A DNA stretch of 64,000 nucleotides from Sedimentitalea todarodis (GCF_032595355.1 NZ_JASMWN010000003.1:1-64000); one strand, 5' to 3'. Positions 7,598-17,036 are shown, counted from the first letter of the stretch. Notes: generated by a model not told the origin, from the letters alone. Numbers and translations are program-made.

Positions 7598-9169
7598 TTA
7601 CTCCCATTCGATGGTGCCCGGTGGCTTGCTCGTGACGTCATAAGTCACGCGATTGATGCCTTTGACTTCATTGATGATTCGAGTGGCGGTTTCGCCGAGA
7701 AAATCATGGCTGAACGGGTAATAATCCGCCGTCATGCCATCCACTGAATTCACCGCGCGCAGGGCGCAGGCATAGTCATACGTGCGCCCGTCGCCCATCA
7801 CCCCGACAGTGCGTACCGGCAGGATCGCGACAAAGGCCTGCCAGATGTCGTCATAGAGACCGTGTTTGCGGATCTGGTCGATGTAAACCGCGTCGGCCTT
7901 GCGCAAAATCTCCAGCTTTTCGCGGGTGATCTCGCCCGGACAGCGAATGGCGAGGCCGGGGCCGGGGAACGGGTGCCGACCGATGAAACTGGCGGGAAGG
8001 CCAAGTTCGTGGCCCAGCACGCGCACTTCGTCCTTGAAGAGTTCGCGGAGAGGCTCGACCAGCTTGAGGCCCATTTTTTCCGGCAAGCCGCCAACGTTGT
8101 GGTGGCTCTTGATCGTGACCGAGGGACCGCCCGAGAACGACACCGATTCGATCACATCCGGATACAGAGTGCCCTGGGCGAGGAATTCTGCCCCTTCGAT
8201 CGTATCGGCGTATTTCTGGAACACGTCGATGAATAGTTTTCCAATGATCTTGCGCTTGGTTTCAGGATCGCTGACGCCGTCGAGTTCGCCGAGAAATAAC
8301 TCGCTTTCATCCGCATGGATCAGTTGCAGATTATAGTGCTCGCGGAACATCGCCACGACTTCCTGAGCCTCGTTCATCCGCAACAGCCCGTGATCGACAA
8401 ACACACAGGTCAGTTGATCGCCAATGGCCTCGTGAATCAGGATCGCGGCAACCGAACTGTCGACGCCACCGGAGAGCGCACAGATGACCTTTTTGTCGCC
8501 GACCTGTTCACGGATCTTGCGGATCATTTCCTCGCGATAGGCATCCATCGTCCAGTCGCCGGTGAAACCCGCAGCGCGGACGAAGTTCTCGTAGAGCGTC
8601 TTGCCATTGGGCGTGTGATGAACCTCGGGGTGAAATTGCACCGCATAAAACCCCCGGTCCAGATCGGCGGTGATGGCAAAGGGCGCGCCGGGCGAGGTGC
8701 CGCAGACTTCAAAACCCGGCGCGATTTCGGAGACATGGTCGCCGTGACTCATCCAGACCTGCTCCCGGCCTGATCCATCCATGAACCAGCCTTTCAGGAA
8801 CTCGCTGCGCTTGTCCGAAGGCGTGACATAGGCGCGCCCGAATTCGGCGGTGGCCTGTTCGCCGGCTTCGACCTTGCCGCCCAGATCGTACATCATGACC
8901 TGTTGGCCATAGCAGATCCCCAGGATCGGCACGCCGAGATCATAGACAGTCTGAGGTGGCCGCGGGCTTCCGTCGCGCATGACCGAATCCGGTCCGCCGG
9001 AAAAGATCACGGCCTTCGGAGCAAACTCGGCCAGAAACGCATCGGTCACGTTCTGATAGGGGTGAATTTCGCAAAAGACATTCAGCTCTCGCAGGCGGCG
9101 GGCAATGAGCTGCGTCACCTGGCTGCCGAAGTCGATGATGAGAAGGCGGTCATGGGATGTCTGGGTCAT
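7598..9169 (-). CDS. guaA: GMP synthase (glutamine-hydrolysing)
   Basis: GuaA converts XMP to GMP with ATP and glutamine. The 523-residue protein has an N-terminal class I glutamine amidotransferase domain with nucleophile Cys86 in GICYGQQ and the His-Glu pair in FHPEVHH. An ATP-pyrophosphatase domain follows, with the PP-loop SGGVDSSV (about residue 230). The C-terminal dimerisation domain ends in the typical TSKPPGTIEWE. Length is standard. The ATG has AAAGG six bases upstream. Confidence 0.98.
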   Translation of the reverse strand: MTQTSHDRLLIIDFGSQVTQLIARRLRELNVFCEIHPYQNVTDAFLAEFAPKAVIFSGGPDSVMRDGSPRPPQTVYDLGVPILGICYGQQVMMYDLGGKVEAGEQATAEFGRAYVTPSDKRSEFLKGWFMDGSGREQVWMSHGDHVSEIAPGFEVCGTSPGAPFAITADLDRGFYAVQFHPEVHHTPNGKTLYENFVRAAGFTGDWTMDAYREEMIRKIREQVGDKKVICALSGGVDSSVAAILIHEAIGDQLTCVFVDHGLLRMNEAQEVVAMFREHYNLQLIHADESELFLGELDGVSDPETKRKIIGKLFIDVFQKYADTIEGAEFLAQGTLYPDVIESVSFSGGPSVTIKSHHNVGGLPEKMGLKLVEPLRELFKDEVRVLGHELGLPASFIGRHPFPGPGLAIRCPGEITREKLEILRKADAVYIDQIRKHGLYDDIWQAFVAILPVRTVGVMGDGRTYDYACALRAVNSVDGMTADYYPFSHDFLGETATRIINEVKGINRVTYDVTSKPPGTIEWE

Positions 9170-9225
9170 GCTCTGCCTTTAGGGCGGCGCGTACACGCTG
9201 GCAAGGGGGGCGGGCGGCCCGTGGC

Positions 9226-10002
9226 TTACCCCATCGAATTCGCGCCACCATTGCCACGCAATTTCGCGCGCGCCTTGTCCGAGCGCTGGCTCCAGATAGC
9301 GATCCCGGACCAGGTCACGACATAGGCCAAACCAAGGGAGACAATGATCTGGCCCGGCACCGGGCCAATATCCGCGCGATCCATCAATTGTTCGAAACTT
9401 CCTACCGAGGTTGGATGAACCGCCAGTTTGCCGATGTAGGCCATCGACTGAATCAGTAGAATCCAAAGATAGTTCCGTCTGATTCGCCGTCCGACGGCGA
9501 CCATCAGGCTCACATGATAGCGCGGATGCAGATAATCCTCGGCGAGAACCTTTTGCCAGTTCTCCTCCATGTGCAGATCCCCATCATAGAGCAGATGGGT
9601 ATAGAAATGCGTTTCGAGCCAGCGGGACCGCGCCCGCCAGACGTTGAAATAGCGATACCGTCGTGCTTCCTGCATCAGGAACAGGATGATCAGAACGCCA
9701 ACCAGAACCAGCGGCAGCGGCGATGCTTCAGGTGACGAAAACGCGATGGACAGGGCGACCCCGAGTGTGACGACGGCCCAGTTGGTGGTTGTGTCCAGCC
9801 GGGTGCGCCAGATGGTGCTGCGATAAACCTCGCCACGGTAAAGATGCGCAATCGCGCCAATTTCGGCGGCGTTCAGGGTTTTGCGTTCTGATTCTGTTTC
9901 GGAAATTGTGCCGCCCTCCCATGGGTGACGGTCATAATGACCCGGCATCTGCTGCGGGTCAAAGCATTCGGCGAAGCTGCATATGTCGCTTTTACCCCGC
10001 AT
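9226..10002 (-). CDS. DUF2270 family integral membrane protein
   Basis: This protein of about 258 residues has the DUF2270 signature region LYRGEVYRSTIWRTRLD followed by two adjacent membrane segments (TNWAVVTLGVALSIAF and LPLVLVGVLIILFLM). A soluble loop follows, and two more hydrophobic segments lie near the C-terminus (YLWILLIQSMAYIG and IIVSLGLAYVVTWSGIAIW). Function is unknown. The start is uncertain: ATG 10002 is used, but ATG 9948 also leaves the whole conserved domain, and neither has a strong ribosome site. It is divergent from the MttB-family gene. Confidence 0.75.
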   Translation of the reverse strand: MRGKSDICSFAECFDPQQMPGHYDRHPWEGGTISETESERKTLNAAEIGAIAHLYRGEVYRSTIWRTRLDTTTNWAVVTLGVALSIAFSSPEASPLPLVLVGVLIILFLMQEARRYRYFNVWRARSRWLETHFYTHLLYDGDLHMEENWQKVLAEDYLHPRYHVSLMVAVGRRIRRNYLWILLIQSMAYIGKLAVHPTSVGSFEQLMDRADIGPVPGQIIVSLGLAYVVTWSGIAIWSQRSDKARAKLRGNGGANSMG

Positions 10003-10083
10003 GCGCCGCAATCTTTCCCGGCAAGGTTAGCAGGGTAGGGTACACCACAGGCTCAGAAGCCGTTTTCAACAGGGGACGTGGGC

Positions 10084-11628
10084 ATGACCGAAGCAAATTC
10101 CAAACGCAGAACACGGGGTGGCGGCGGGGCTGCGCGACGGGCCGAGCGGACCGCGGTGAGCGTTGAAACGGCCAAGTATATCGAGCGGAACATACCGAAT
10201 TTCGAAATTCTGACGCCGGAAGCTCTGGAAATCATCGAGGCCAATGCCGAAAAGGTGCTGGCCGAAATTGGCGTGAACTTCGTGAACAATCCGGTGGCGC
10301 TGGAACGTTGGCGCGAGGCGGGTGCCGAGATTGACGGGGAACGGGTGCGAATCCCCGAAGGACTTGCACGCAAACTTTGTGAGACCGCGCCGTCAAGCTT
10401 TGTGCAGCATGCCCGCAATCCGGCGCGCAATGTCGAGATCGGCGGCAAGAACCTTGTACTGGCACCGGTTTACGGTCCGCCTTTCGTGCGCGATGCCGAG
10501 GGTGGCCGACGCTATGCGACCATGGCGGATTTCCGCAAGTTCGTGAAGCTGGGCTATATGTCCAAATGGCTTCACCACTCTGGCGGCACCGTCTGTGAAC
10601 CGACCGATGTTCCGGTAAACAAGCGCCATCTCGACATGTTGCTGGCTCATATGACGCTGAGCGACAAGCCGTTCATGGGGTCGGTGACCGAACCCAGTCG
10701 CGCGCAGGATTCGGTCGAGATGTGTGAAATCCTGTTCGGCAAGGAGTTCGTTCAGCAGAACACTGTGATGACGTCGTTGATCAACGTCAATTCGCCACTG
10801 ACATTTGATGACGTGATGATGGGCGCACTCGAGGTTTATGCCAAGAACAACCAGGCCTGCATCGTGTCACCCTTTATCGTGGGCGGTGCAATGGCGCCGG
10901 TTTCGGTGGCGGGAACGCTGACACAGGTTCTGGCCGAAGTGATGGCGGGGATCGCGTATTCCCAGCTGATCAAACCCGGAGCGCCGGTGATCTTCGGCGC
11001 GTTTGTCACGTCGATCGACATGAACAGCGGTGCGCCGACCTTTGGCACGCCTGAAGCCAGCCAGATCCTCTATGGCGCCGGGCAGCTTGCGCGGCGCATG
11101 GGGCTGCCGTTCCGCTCGGGCGGCGGGCTCTGCGCTTCGAAATTGCCCGATGCGCAGGCCGCCTATGAAACCACGAACACGCTGAACGCCGCGTTGCTGG
11201 GCGGGGTCAATTTCATGCTCCACGCCTGTGGCTGGCTCGAAGGCGGCTTGGTCAGCAGTTTCGAGAAATTCGTCATGGATGCGGATCAGCTCGGCGTATT
11301 GCACAAGCTGGCACAGGGCGTATCCGTTGACGAGGACGCGCAGGCCATGGGCGCCATAGCCGAAGTCGGACCCGGTGGTCACTATCTGGGCTGCGAACAT
11401 ACCCAGGAAAATTTCAAGACCGCGTTCTGGCGTTCGGAAGTGTTTGATTACAAACCTTTCGAGACTTGGGATGAAGAGGGCGCGCGCGATACGCAGACTC
11501 TCGCATCAAACCGCGTGGCGCGGCTGTTGGAGACTTATCAACAGCCCGCGCTTGACCCGGCGATCCAGGCAGCGCTGGAGGCCTATGTCGCAGCCAAGAA
11601 AGAGTCGATGCCTGACGCCTTCATGTAG
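10084..11628 (+). CDS. Trimethylamine methyltransferase (MttB) superfamily protein, non-pyrrolysine
   Basis: This 514-residue MttB-family barrel protein is built to pass a methyl group from a quaternary or tertiary amine to a corrinoid protein. No in-frame TAG occurs before the stop, so it belongs to the pyrrolysine-free branch that includes glycine-betaine methyltransferases. MttB-like stretches include GASQILYGAGQLARRMGLP-type sequence near residue 325-345 and RSGGGLCASKLPDAQAAYE. The N-terminus is arginine/glycine rich. ATG 10084 has AGGGGA seven bases upstream. No corrinoid protein or methyltransferase partner is adjacent, so the substrate stays open. Confidence 0.87.
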   Translation: MTEANSKRRTRGGGGAARRAERTAVSVETAKYIERNIPNFEILTPEALEIIEANAEKVLAEIGVNFVNNPVALERWREAGAEIDGERVRIPEGLARKLCETAPSSFVQHARNPARNVEIGGKNLVLAPVYGPPFVRDAEGGRRYATMADFRKFVKLGYMSKWLHHSGGTVCEPTDVPVNKRHLDMLLAHMTLSDKPFMGSVTEPSRAQDSVEMCEILFGKEFVQQNTVMTSLINVNSPLTFDDVMMGALEVYAKNNQACIVSPFIVGGAMAPVSVAGTLTQVLAEVMAGIAYSQLIKPGAPVIFGAFVTSIDMNSGAPTFGTPEASQILYGAGQLARRMGLPFRSGGGLCASKLPDAQAAYETTNTLNAALLGGVNFMLHACGWLEGGLVSSFEKFVMDADQLGVLHKLAQGVSVDEDAQAMGAIAEVGPGGHYLGCEHTQENFKTAFWRSEVFDYKPFETWDEEGARDTQTLASNRVARLLETYQQPALDPAIQAALEAYVAAKKESMPDAFM

Positions 11629-11920
11629 CTGCGTCTGATCGTGCAGAGCGCAGCAACTGCGCTTCGCCCATCATGGCAATCAGAACGTCGACATGCTGCG
11701 CCAACGCGTAGCCGGCATCATCGCTGTTGCGCTGATCATTTAGCGTGCGTTCGATGTCCATCAAGCGCAGAATTGCCGCAGCCGGACGCGGCAACGCGCC
11801 ATATCCCAGCAGACGTTGAAGGTGCCGATCACGGCGATATTCCCGTGCGCCGAATTGTGCGGCACGGATCAAAAGCTGTGGGCGGCGCAGTGCGGTCAAC
11901 ATGCTCATTACATCTTGCAT
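11621..11920 (-). CDS. DUF6477 family protein
   Basis: This 99-residue small protein matches the alphaproteobacterial DUF6477 family by its start (MQDVMSMLTALRRPQLLIRA) and the AREYRRDRHLQRLLG segment. It is rich in arginine and leucine and probably all-helical. Function is unknown. It converges on the MttB gene with an 8-base overlap and is divergent from the DUF6456 gene, with which it is commonly found near in Rhodobacterales as far as I recall. Confidence 0.75.
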   Translation of the reverse strand: MQDVMSMLTALRRPQLLIRAAQFGAREYRRDRHLQRLLGYGALPRPAAAILRLMDIERTLNDQRNSDDAGYALAQHVDVLIAMMGEAQLLRSARSDAAT

Positions 11921-12156
11921 TTTCCGAATTCCCTTGTCCCTCGTTTTCCTTATGGGTCCGATCTATTGCACAACCTTGGCGGGTGTTGCGCTCTTTCCGA
12001 AACCATCGTCCGGCTGTTTCACTACTGTTTATCATTTAAAAACAATGGTGAACGGGTGGGTGCTCCATTAACGCTAGAGTAATAGAATCGCCCATAGGTT
12101 GTTGGTTAATGAATAGGTAACTGAAACTGCCCTGATGATTTCGAGGACAGATCAAC

Positions 12157-13308
12157 ATGGAAAATCAAGTTGCGGAGACACTGCCCATCTGGGTTCCGGA
12201 CAGCGTTCAACGCTATCTGGCACATACCGAAGCCGGGCAACCGATCCGCGATCTCGCCCGGAGCGCCCGTTGCCATGCGTCCACCGTTCTGCGGCAGATC
12301 CGCAAGGTGGAGACACGACGTGACGATCCCCTGGTCGATGCGGCGTTGGCGATGCTGGCAGACATCCATTTTTCCATACCCCGATCCCACGCATCAGACG
12401 TTGGCGGCCCGGGTAAAGCGATAGAGGACAACAGATCTATGAACCACAGTGCAAAATTGTCAGTACCAGCGCCCGATGCCGCCACTCTGGAAAGCGAGGC
12501 GCGCCGTGTTCTACGACGGTTGTGCGAATCCGGCGCTGTGCTCGCGGTTGCAGAGAACATGGAAAAGGCGGTGATCGTGCGCGATGGAGAGGGCACGACG
12601 AGCACCCGGACTGCGGTGGTGGACTGTGCCATCGCGCAGGCGATGGCGCTGAAAGACTGGATCGCTTGTGCAAATCCGGGCCGGATCAGCCGGTATCGCA
12701 TCACAGCGGCGGGCCGCGCCGCTTTGGGGCAATTGCTGGCCGACCAGGAGAACCGCGCCCGCAAGGAAAAGGAGCATGGGTTCGCCGAGGCCCAGGCTCC
12801 GTTCATCGTCACCGGCGAACCGGGTTCGCCGGCGACCGGTGACCGGGCCGCGCCGCCACGGCGGACCCGCTACAACCTATCGGAAAGCCCGTTGATCGCG
12901 TTGGCACGGCGCAAGGATCGGGACGGAAAGCCGTTTCTCGAAGACGCGCTGGTGCGCGTGGGCGAACGATTGCGCGAGGATTTCGAACTGGCCCAGATGG
13001 GACCACGGGTTGCGCAGAACTGGGACCATTTCCTGACAGGTGGCGGACGCGGTGGGTTTGGTGCGGGCCCAGATGCCGGCACACGCCCTTCCGAAGCCCG
13101 TGACCGCGTGGCGCAGGCGCTGTCCAATCTTGGCCCCGGCCTCAGCGATGTGGCACTGCGTTGCTGCTGCTATCTGGAGGGGCTCGAAACTGCGGAAAAG
13201 AAAATGGGCTGGTCGGCGCGGTCGGGCAAGATCGTCCTGCGGATCGCATTGCAACGATTGAAACAGCATTACGACGGTCTGAACGAACCGGACCGCATGA
13301 TCGGGTGA
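12157..13308 (+). CDS. DUF6456 domain protein with N-terminal helix-turn-helix
   Basis: This 383-residue protein has an N-terminal HTH-like region (about residues 12-50, VQRYLAHTEAGQPIRDLARS then CHASTVLRQIRKVETR). A middle variable part follows. The C-terminal DUF6456 domain (about residues 235-380) includes SPLIALARRKDRDGKPFLE, RVGERLREDFELA and CCCYLEGLETAEKKMGW. It looks like a DNA-binding regulator, but its targets are not known. ATG 12157 follows GAGGACAGATCAAC. Confidence 0.8.
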   Translation: MENQVAETLPIWVPDSVQRYLAHTEAGQPIRDLARSARCHASTVLRQIRKVETRRDDPLVDAALAMLADIHFSIPRSHASDVGGPGKAIEDNRSMNHSAKLSVPAPDAATLESEARRVLRRLCESGAVLAVAENMEKAVIVRDGEGTTSTRTAVVDCAIAQAMALKDWIACANPGRISRYRITAAGRAALGQLLADQENRARKEKEHGFAEAQAPFIVTGEPGSPATGDRAAPPRRTRYNLSESPLIALARRKDRDGKPFLEDALVRVGERLREDFELAQMGPRVAQNWDHFLTGGGRGGFGAGPDAGTRPSEARDRVAQALSNLGPGLSDVALRCCCYLEGLETAEKKMGWSARSGKIVLRIALQRLKQHYDGLNEPDRMIG

Positions 13309-13342
13309 CGCGCGGCGGTGGCCGGTTCGGCCTGATCACCCG

Positions 13343-13376
13343 GAGCGAGAGCATAAGGCTACAGGCGGTCTCGCTC
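13343..13376. terminator. Possible hairpin between convergent genes
   Basis: GAGCGAGA (13343-13350) and TCTCGCTC (13369-13376) form a perfect 8-bp stem with an 18-base loop between the DUF6456 gene and the convergent coiled-coil gene. It overlaps the latter's stop codon. There is no T-run, so it is only a weak terminator candidate. Confidence 0.35.
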
Positions 13377-14361
13377 AGAGCTTGCTGTCGGCTTCCTCGA
13401 CCAGATCTTCGGCCGCATTGAACGCATCTTCGCCGGCCTTATGCTCGGCAGCGACGGTGTTGATCAACGCATTCATTTTTCCCTGTTCATTATGCGCCGC
13501 GATCAATTTGGCCTGCTTCTTCTTTGCGGCCTGCAATTCCTTGTTGATGCCTTCGAGGTTCTTCAGATGTTCAGCCGCCTTCTTCAGACAGGCCTTGGCG
13601 CTCTGAACATCTTTCTCCAGATTGTTCTTGGCGGGATTTGCGGTGGGAATTGTTTCGAACTTCTCCTTGGCGCAGAGCATTTTGGCATGCGTCGTAAATT
13701 TCGTGATATTGCGCCCCAGACGTTTTGCCTTGGTATCGGTTTGCCCGCGCTTGGCGTTTTCGAGCAGCATGTCGGGAAGTTCGTCGCCTTTGCCTTCTTT
13801 CAGCGCCTTGGTGACAATCAGGTCTCTCGATTTCTTGAGATTCGCGCCGAAAAAGGCCTCCTTGGCTTTCAGCGTTCCGAATGCACTTTTGGACAGGGTG
13901 AGTTCAGCGAGGACTGACGATGACTTGTCGAGCCATTTCTTGACTGTCTGGTTGTCTTTTTCGGATTCGCCGGCTTTTTTCATTTCCTTTTCAAACCCGT
14001 CTCGTGCGCGCTTGAATTCCTGAAACCGCTTCTTCGCGTTGTTGCTCAGGTCTTCGAGGGATTTGACGAGGTTTTGTTGTTCGGCGAGCGACGCTTCCCA
14101 TTCCCCGAGAGCTTTCTTGAAATCCTTGTCATCAAAAAAGTCCTTCCATTTCTTGCCGGTGATCCCCTTCTTGATCGCCGCCGGGATCGTCTCCGACAGC
14201 TTGTCTTCCAGGTCATAGGCCATTTTGCGATTGGCCTTCATCTTGGCCTTGATCGCCGTCGCATCGGTTAAAGGACAGACCTTTGCAACGTCCTTTTCCA
14301 TCGCGATGCACTTCTTCTCAAAGAGCTTCGCCTTCAGTTCCCATGCTTCAATATTCGGCAC
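13375..14361 (-). CDS. Lysine-rich coiled-coil protein, unrecognised
   Basis: This 328-residue soluble protein is dominated by lysine, alanine and glutamate. Long predicted helices and coiled coils lie around residues 15-160 and 230-320, and four cysteines are scattered (near 18, 29, 235 and 262). It has no signal peptide, membrane segment or enzymatic motif. The base composition is visibly less GC-rich than the neighbours, and AAG/AAA lysine codons abound, which hints at transfer. The GTG start has GAGG seven bases upstream. Possible roles include a structural, DNA-associated or effector protein, but none can be supported. Confidence 0.7.
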   Translation of the reverse strand: MPNIEAWELKAKLFEKKCIAMEKDVAKVCPLTDATAIKAKMKANRKMAYDLEDKLSETIPAAIKKGITGKKWKDFFDDKDFKKALGEWEASLAEQQNLVKSLEDLSNNAKKRFQEFKRARDGFEKEMKKAGESEKDNQTVKKWLDKSSSVLAELTLSKSAFGTLKAKEAFFGANLKKSRDLIVTKALKEGKGDELPDMLLENAKRGQTDTKAKRLGRNITKFTTHAKMLCAKEKFETIPTANPAKNNLEKDVQSAKACLKKAAEHLKNLEGINKELQAAKKKQAKLIAAHNEQGKMNALINTVAAEHKAGEDAFNAAEDLVEEADSKL

Positions 14362-14591
14362 ACCAACACCTCGCTATCAGTTCGCGCTGCCGCGGCAACC
14401 GTGGCAGCAAGGAAAAATCCAACTATCGAATCAGTATCGCGGCAGAGCGTCGCTCAAAGCAAGGATTTGGTTCACATAACGAAACACGTTTGCAAGGCTA
14501 TGATGCATACCGCCCATGTGATGCTGGCAGTTCTCATGACGCGGCGTTATGATATTATCTGAGCCAATCAATCCAGCAAACCGGAAGTGAC

Positions 14592-15545
14592 ATGACGCGA
14601 GACCTGAAGATTCCCGAGCAGCGCCACCCGGAAAAGGCGCATCGACCTGACAACGCCCAGCCGAAAAAGCCGGCATGGATTCGCGTCAAGGCGCCGGGCG
14701 GCAAGGGATATGCCGATACCCGCAAGATCATGCGCGACAATAATCTGGTCACCGTCTGCGAAGAGGCGGGCTGTCCAAATGTCGGCGAATGCTGGAGCCA
14801 GGGCCACGCGACCATGATGATCATGGGCGAAATATGCACGCGCGGCTGTACGTTTTGCAATATTGCCACCGGTCGTCCGGACACACTGGATGCGTTCGAG
14901 CCGGGACGGGTGGCCCATGCGGTTGAAAAGCTGGGGCTGAACCACGTGGTAATCACGTCGGTGGATCGTGACGATCTGAAAGATGGTGGCGCGGATCATT
15001 TCGCCCAGACCATCCGTGCGATTCGCCATCGCAGCCCGAAAACCACGATCGAGATCCTGACACCGGACTTTTTGAAATGCGATCCTTCTGTTCTTGAGGT
15101 CGTGGTCGAGGCCCGGCCCGATGTATTTAACCACAATCTGGAAACAGTACCCGGGCTCTATCCGTCGGTGCGCCCTGGCGCGCGCTACTTTCATTCGCTC
15201 CGCTTGCTTCAGCGGGTCAAGGAGCTCGATCCCGGCGTCTTTACGAAATCCGGCATCATGGTAGGGCTTGGCGAAGACAGCCAGGCGGTGAAACAGGTGA
15301 TGGATGACATGCGCGCGGCGGATGTGGATTTCCTGACCATCGGGCAGTACCTGCAACCAACGCCAAAGCACCATCGGGTTGATCGTTTCGTGACGCCCGA
15401 AGAATTTAAGACCTATGAAAAGGCGGCCTTTGGTAAGGGGTTCCTGATGGTTTCGGCGACTCCGCTGACGCGCTCGTCCTATCACGCCGGGGATGATTTC
15501 GCCCGTTTGCGCGACGCGCGGCAGGCAAAGCTGGGGCTTGTCTGA
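14592..15545 (+). CDS. lipA: Lipoyl synthase
   Basis: LipA is a radical-SAM enzyme that inserts two sulfurs into octanoyl groups. Both iron-sulfur ligand sets are visible: the auxiliary cluster cysteines 56, 61 and 67 (CX4CX5C), and the radical-SAM cysteines 82, 86 and 89 in CTRGCTFC. The C-terminal SSYHAGDDF motif holds the conserved serine ligand region (RSSYHA). The 317-residue length is standard. ATG follows GGAAGTGAC. About 230 bases lie upstream with no gene seen. Confidence 0.97.
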   Translation: MTRDLKIPEQRHPEKAHRPDNAQPKKPAWIRVKAPGGKGYADTRKIMRDNNLVTVCEEAGCPNVGECWSQGHATMMIMGEICTRGCTFCNIATGRPDTLDAFEPGRVAHAVEKLGLNHVVITSVDRDDLKDGGADHFAQTIRAIRHRSPKTTIEILTPDFLKCDPSVLEVVVEARPDVFNHNLETVPGLYPSVRPGARYFHSLRLLQRVKELDPGVFTKSGIMVGLGEDSQAVKQVMDDMRAADVDFLTIGQYLQPTPKHHRVDRFVTPEEFKTYEKAAFGKGFLMVSATPLTRSSYHAGDDFARLRDARQAKLGLV

Positions 15546-15568
15546 GCCGGCACCATTGGCGCAAGGCC

Positions 15569-16456
15569 TCAATCGGTACCAGGCAAGGCCTTGAGATAGG
15601 CCGCAATCGCGTTGCGGTCTTCGGCGCTCAGATGCGCGATGCTCTGGACGACCTTCGTCATCTGGCCACCGGCGCTGTCGTAATCCGGGGTAAAGCCGGT
15701 CTCCAGGTAATAGGCGATGTCGCTCGCGCTCCATTTCAGCGATTGCGGATCTATCGCCGGAATCTTGCCCTTGCCTGACGGATTGGGTGCGCCCTGCATC
15801 CAACGGCTGCGGTCGAGCCCCCCGGTCACATCGCGCGGTGAGTGACACTCGCCGCAATGTCCGAGTGCTTCGACGAGATAGCGGCCACGTTCGATCTCGG
15901 GGTCTGATGGGGCGGTCAGAATCCAGGCCGAGGTCAGGTTGAGCTGCTTCCACAGGCCAAGACCACGGCGGATGTTGAACGGAAAGCTCAACTCATGCGC
16001 AAGGCTTGGCCGCTCGGACACCGGTAGCGTGTCGAGGAATGATTTGAGATCGGCGACGTCCTGAAGCGTCATTCGAATGTAGGTCGTATAGGGCAGAGAC
16101 GGGTACAGATGCGTGCGCTCTGGTGACACGCCAGCCTTCAGCGCGTTGGCCAGATCCAGTGCGTTCCAGCCTTCGAGCCCGGCTGGACCGGGAGAGATAT
16201 TGGGCGCGATGAACGTGCCGAACGGGCTTACGATCCGGTAGCCGCCTGACAGGATCAGTTTGTCTTCACCCTTGGCGTCGGGATCCGCGTGGCAGGAGGC
16301 ACAGCCACCGGCCCAAAACACCGTTTCCCCATTGACCGGGTCTCCGGTGAGTCCCGCCATCGCGTCATCCGCAAGGGGCATCGGACGGCTCAACACCCAC
16401 AGGGCGATTGCAACGAGGCCCGCCAACAGCAGGCAACCAATGAGGAATTTTCGCAT
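15569..16456 (-). CDS. Diheme c-type cytochrome
   Basis: This 295-residue protein has an N-terminal membrane/signal segment (residues 3-22) and two heme-binding motifs, CASCH at 52-56 and CGECH at 201-205. These mark two cytochrome c domains facing the periplasm. Such proteins resemble the electron-acceptor subunits of membrane dehydrogenases (alcohol or nicotinate dehydrogenase type) but no dehydrogenase gene is adjacent. It is convergent with lipA and lies 59 bases downstream of a cytochrome c'-type gene on the same strand, so the two likely form one transcript and one electron-transfer path. Confidence 0.88.
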   Translation of the reverse strand: MRKFLIGCLLLAGLVAIALWVLSRPMPLADDAMAGLTGDPVNGETVFWAGGCASCHADPDAKGEDKLILSGGYRIVSPFGTFIAPNISPGPAGLEGWNALDLANALKAGVSPERTHLYPSLPYTTYIRMTLQDVADLKSFLDTLPVSERPSLAHELSFPFNIRRGLGLWKQLNLTSAWILTAPSDPEIERGRYLVEALGHCGECHSPRDVTGGLDRSRWMQGAPNPSGKGKIPAIDPQSLKWSASDIAYYLETGFTPDYDSAGGQMTKVVQSIAHLSAEDRNAIAAYLKALPGTD

Positions 16457-16515
16457 CCTTGCCTCGTTTGCCGGGGGCGCGACAGGTGCCCCCGGTTCAA
16501 TTCACTTGAAACAGG

Positions 16516-17001
16516 TCAGTCGTCGGCCTTGCGATAGTCCTCGTGACAACCGCCGCAGGCCTTGCCAACGGGGCCGATTGCCCCGCGCAGGGCGTCAAGA
16601 CCTTCGCCAGCCGCAGCCTGCATTGCCGTCGTGGATTCTACCAGCGCCATCGAAGCATCGCCGATCTTGCTGTCCGCGGCCCAGATTGCCGGGAGCGCCT
16701 CGGTCACGTCATCGCCCAGTGCAGCATTGTCAGAACCCGGAGGCCACATGCGGGACTGGTCGAACTTTGCCAAAGCCGCAAGATTGGTTGCGGCGGCGGT
16801 GGCGGCTTCGGCGTTGTATTCGATGTCGCCCTTGGCCATGCCACCCAGCAGGCCGATGTTGAATGCCTGAAGCGACATCAACGATTGCCGCGCCTTGACT
16901 GCTGACAATGTTGCCTTGTCCGCGTGCGAGTCGCTGATCGCGGCCGTGCCGATCACGCCGGCAGCAAGGATGCCGGCAATCAAAGTAGGTACATATTTCA
17001 T
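16516..17001 (-). CDS. Cytochrome c' / c556 family protein
   Basis: This 161-residue periplasmic protein has a signal peptide (about residues 1-27, ending SHA). The helical body is followed by the C-terminal heme motif CGGCH at 149-153, then EDYRKADD. This one-heme, four-helix layout is that of cytochrome c' and c556. Roles known for the family include binding nitric oxide or serving as an electron carrier. It is the first gene of a pair with the diheme cytochrome and is divergent from a LysR regulator. Confidence 0.9.
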   Translation of the reverse strand: MKYVPTLIAGILAAGVIGTAAISDSHADKATLSAVKARQSLMSLQAFNIGLLGGMAKGDIEYNAEAATAAATNLAALAKFDQSRMWPPGSDNAALGDDVTEALPAIWAADSKIGDASMALVESTTAMQAAAGEGLDALRGAIGPVGKACGGCHEDYRKADD

Positions 17002-17036
17002 TCAGATTCTCCCAGATAACCCTGTCGAGTAGGCCG

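Noticed and set aside
13343..13376. Strong terminator between DUF6456 and the coiled-coil gene
   Set aside because: The stem is perfect, but the loop is long and there is no T-run, so it is listed only as a weak candidate.
14568..15953. 461-codon minus-strand frame across lipA
   Set aside because: It overlaps lipA fully and part of the cytochrome gene in another frame, without recognisable domains.
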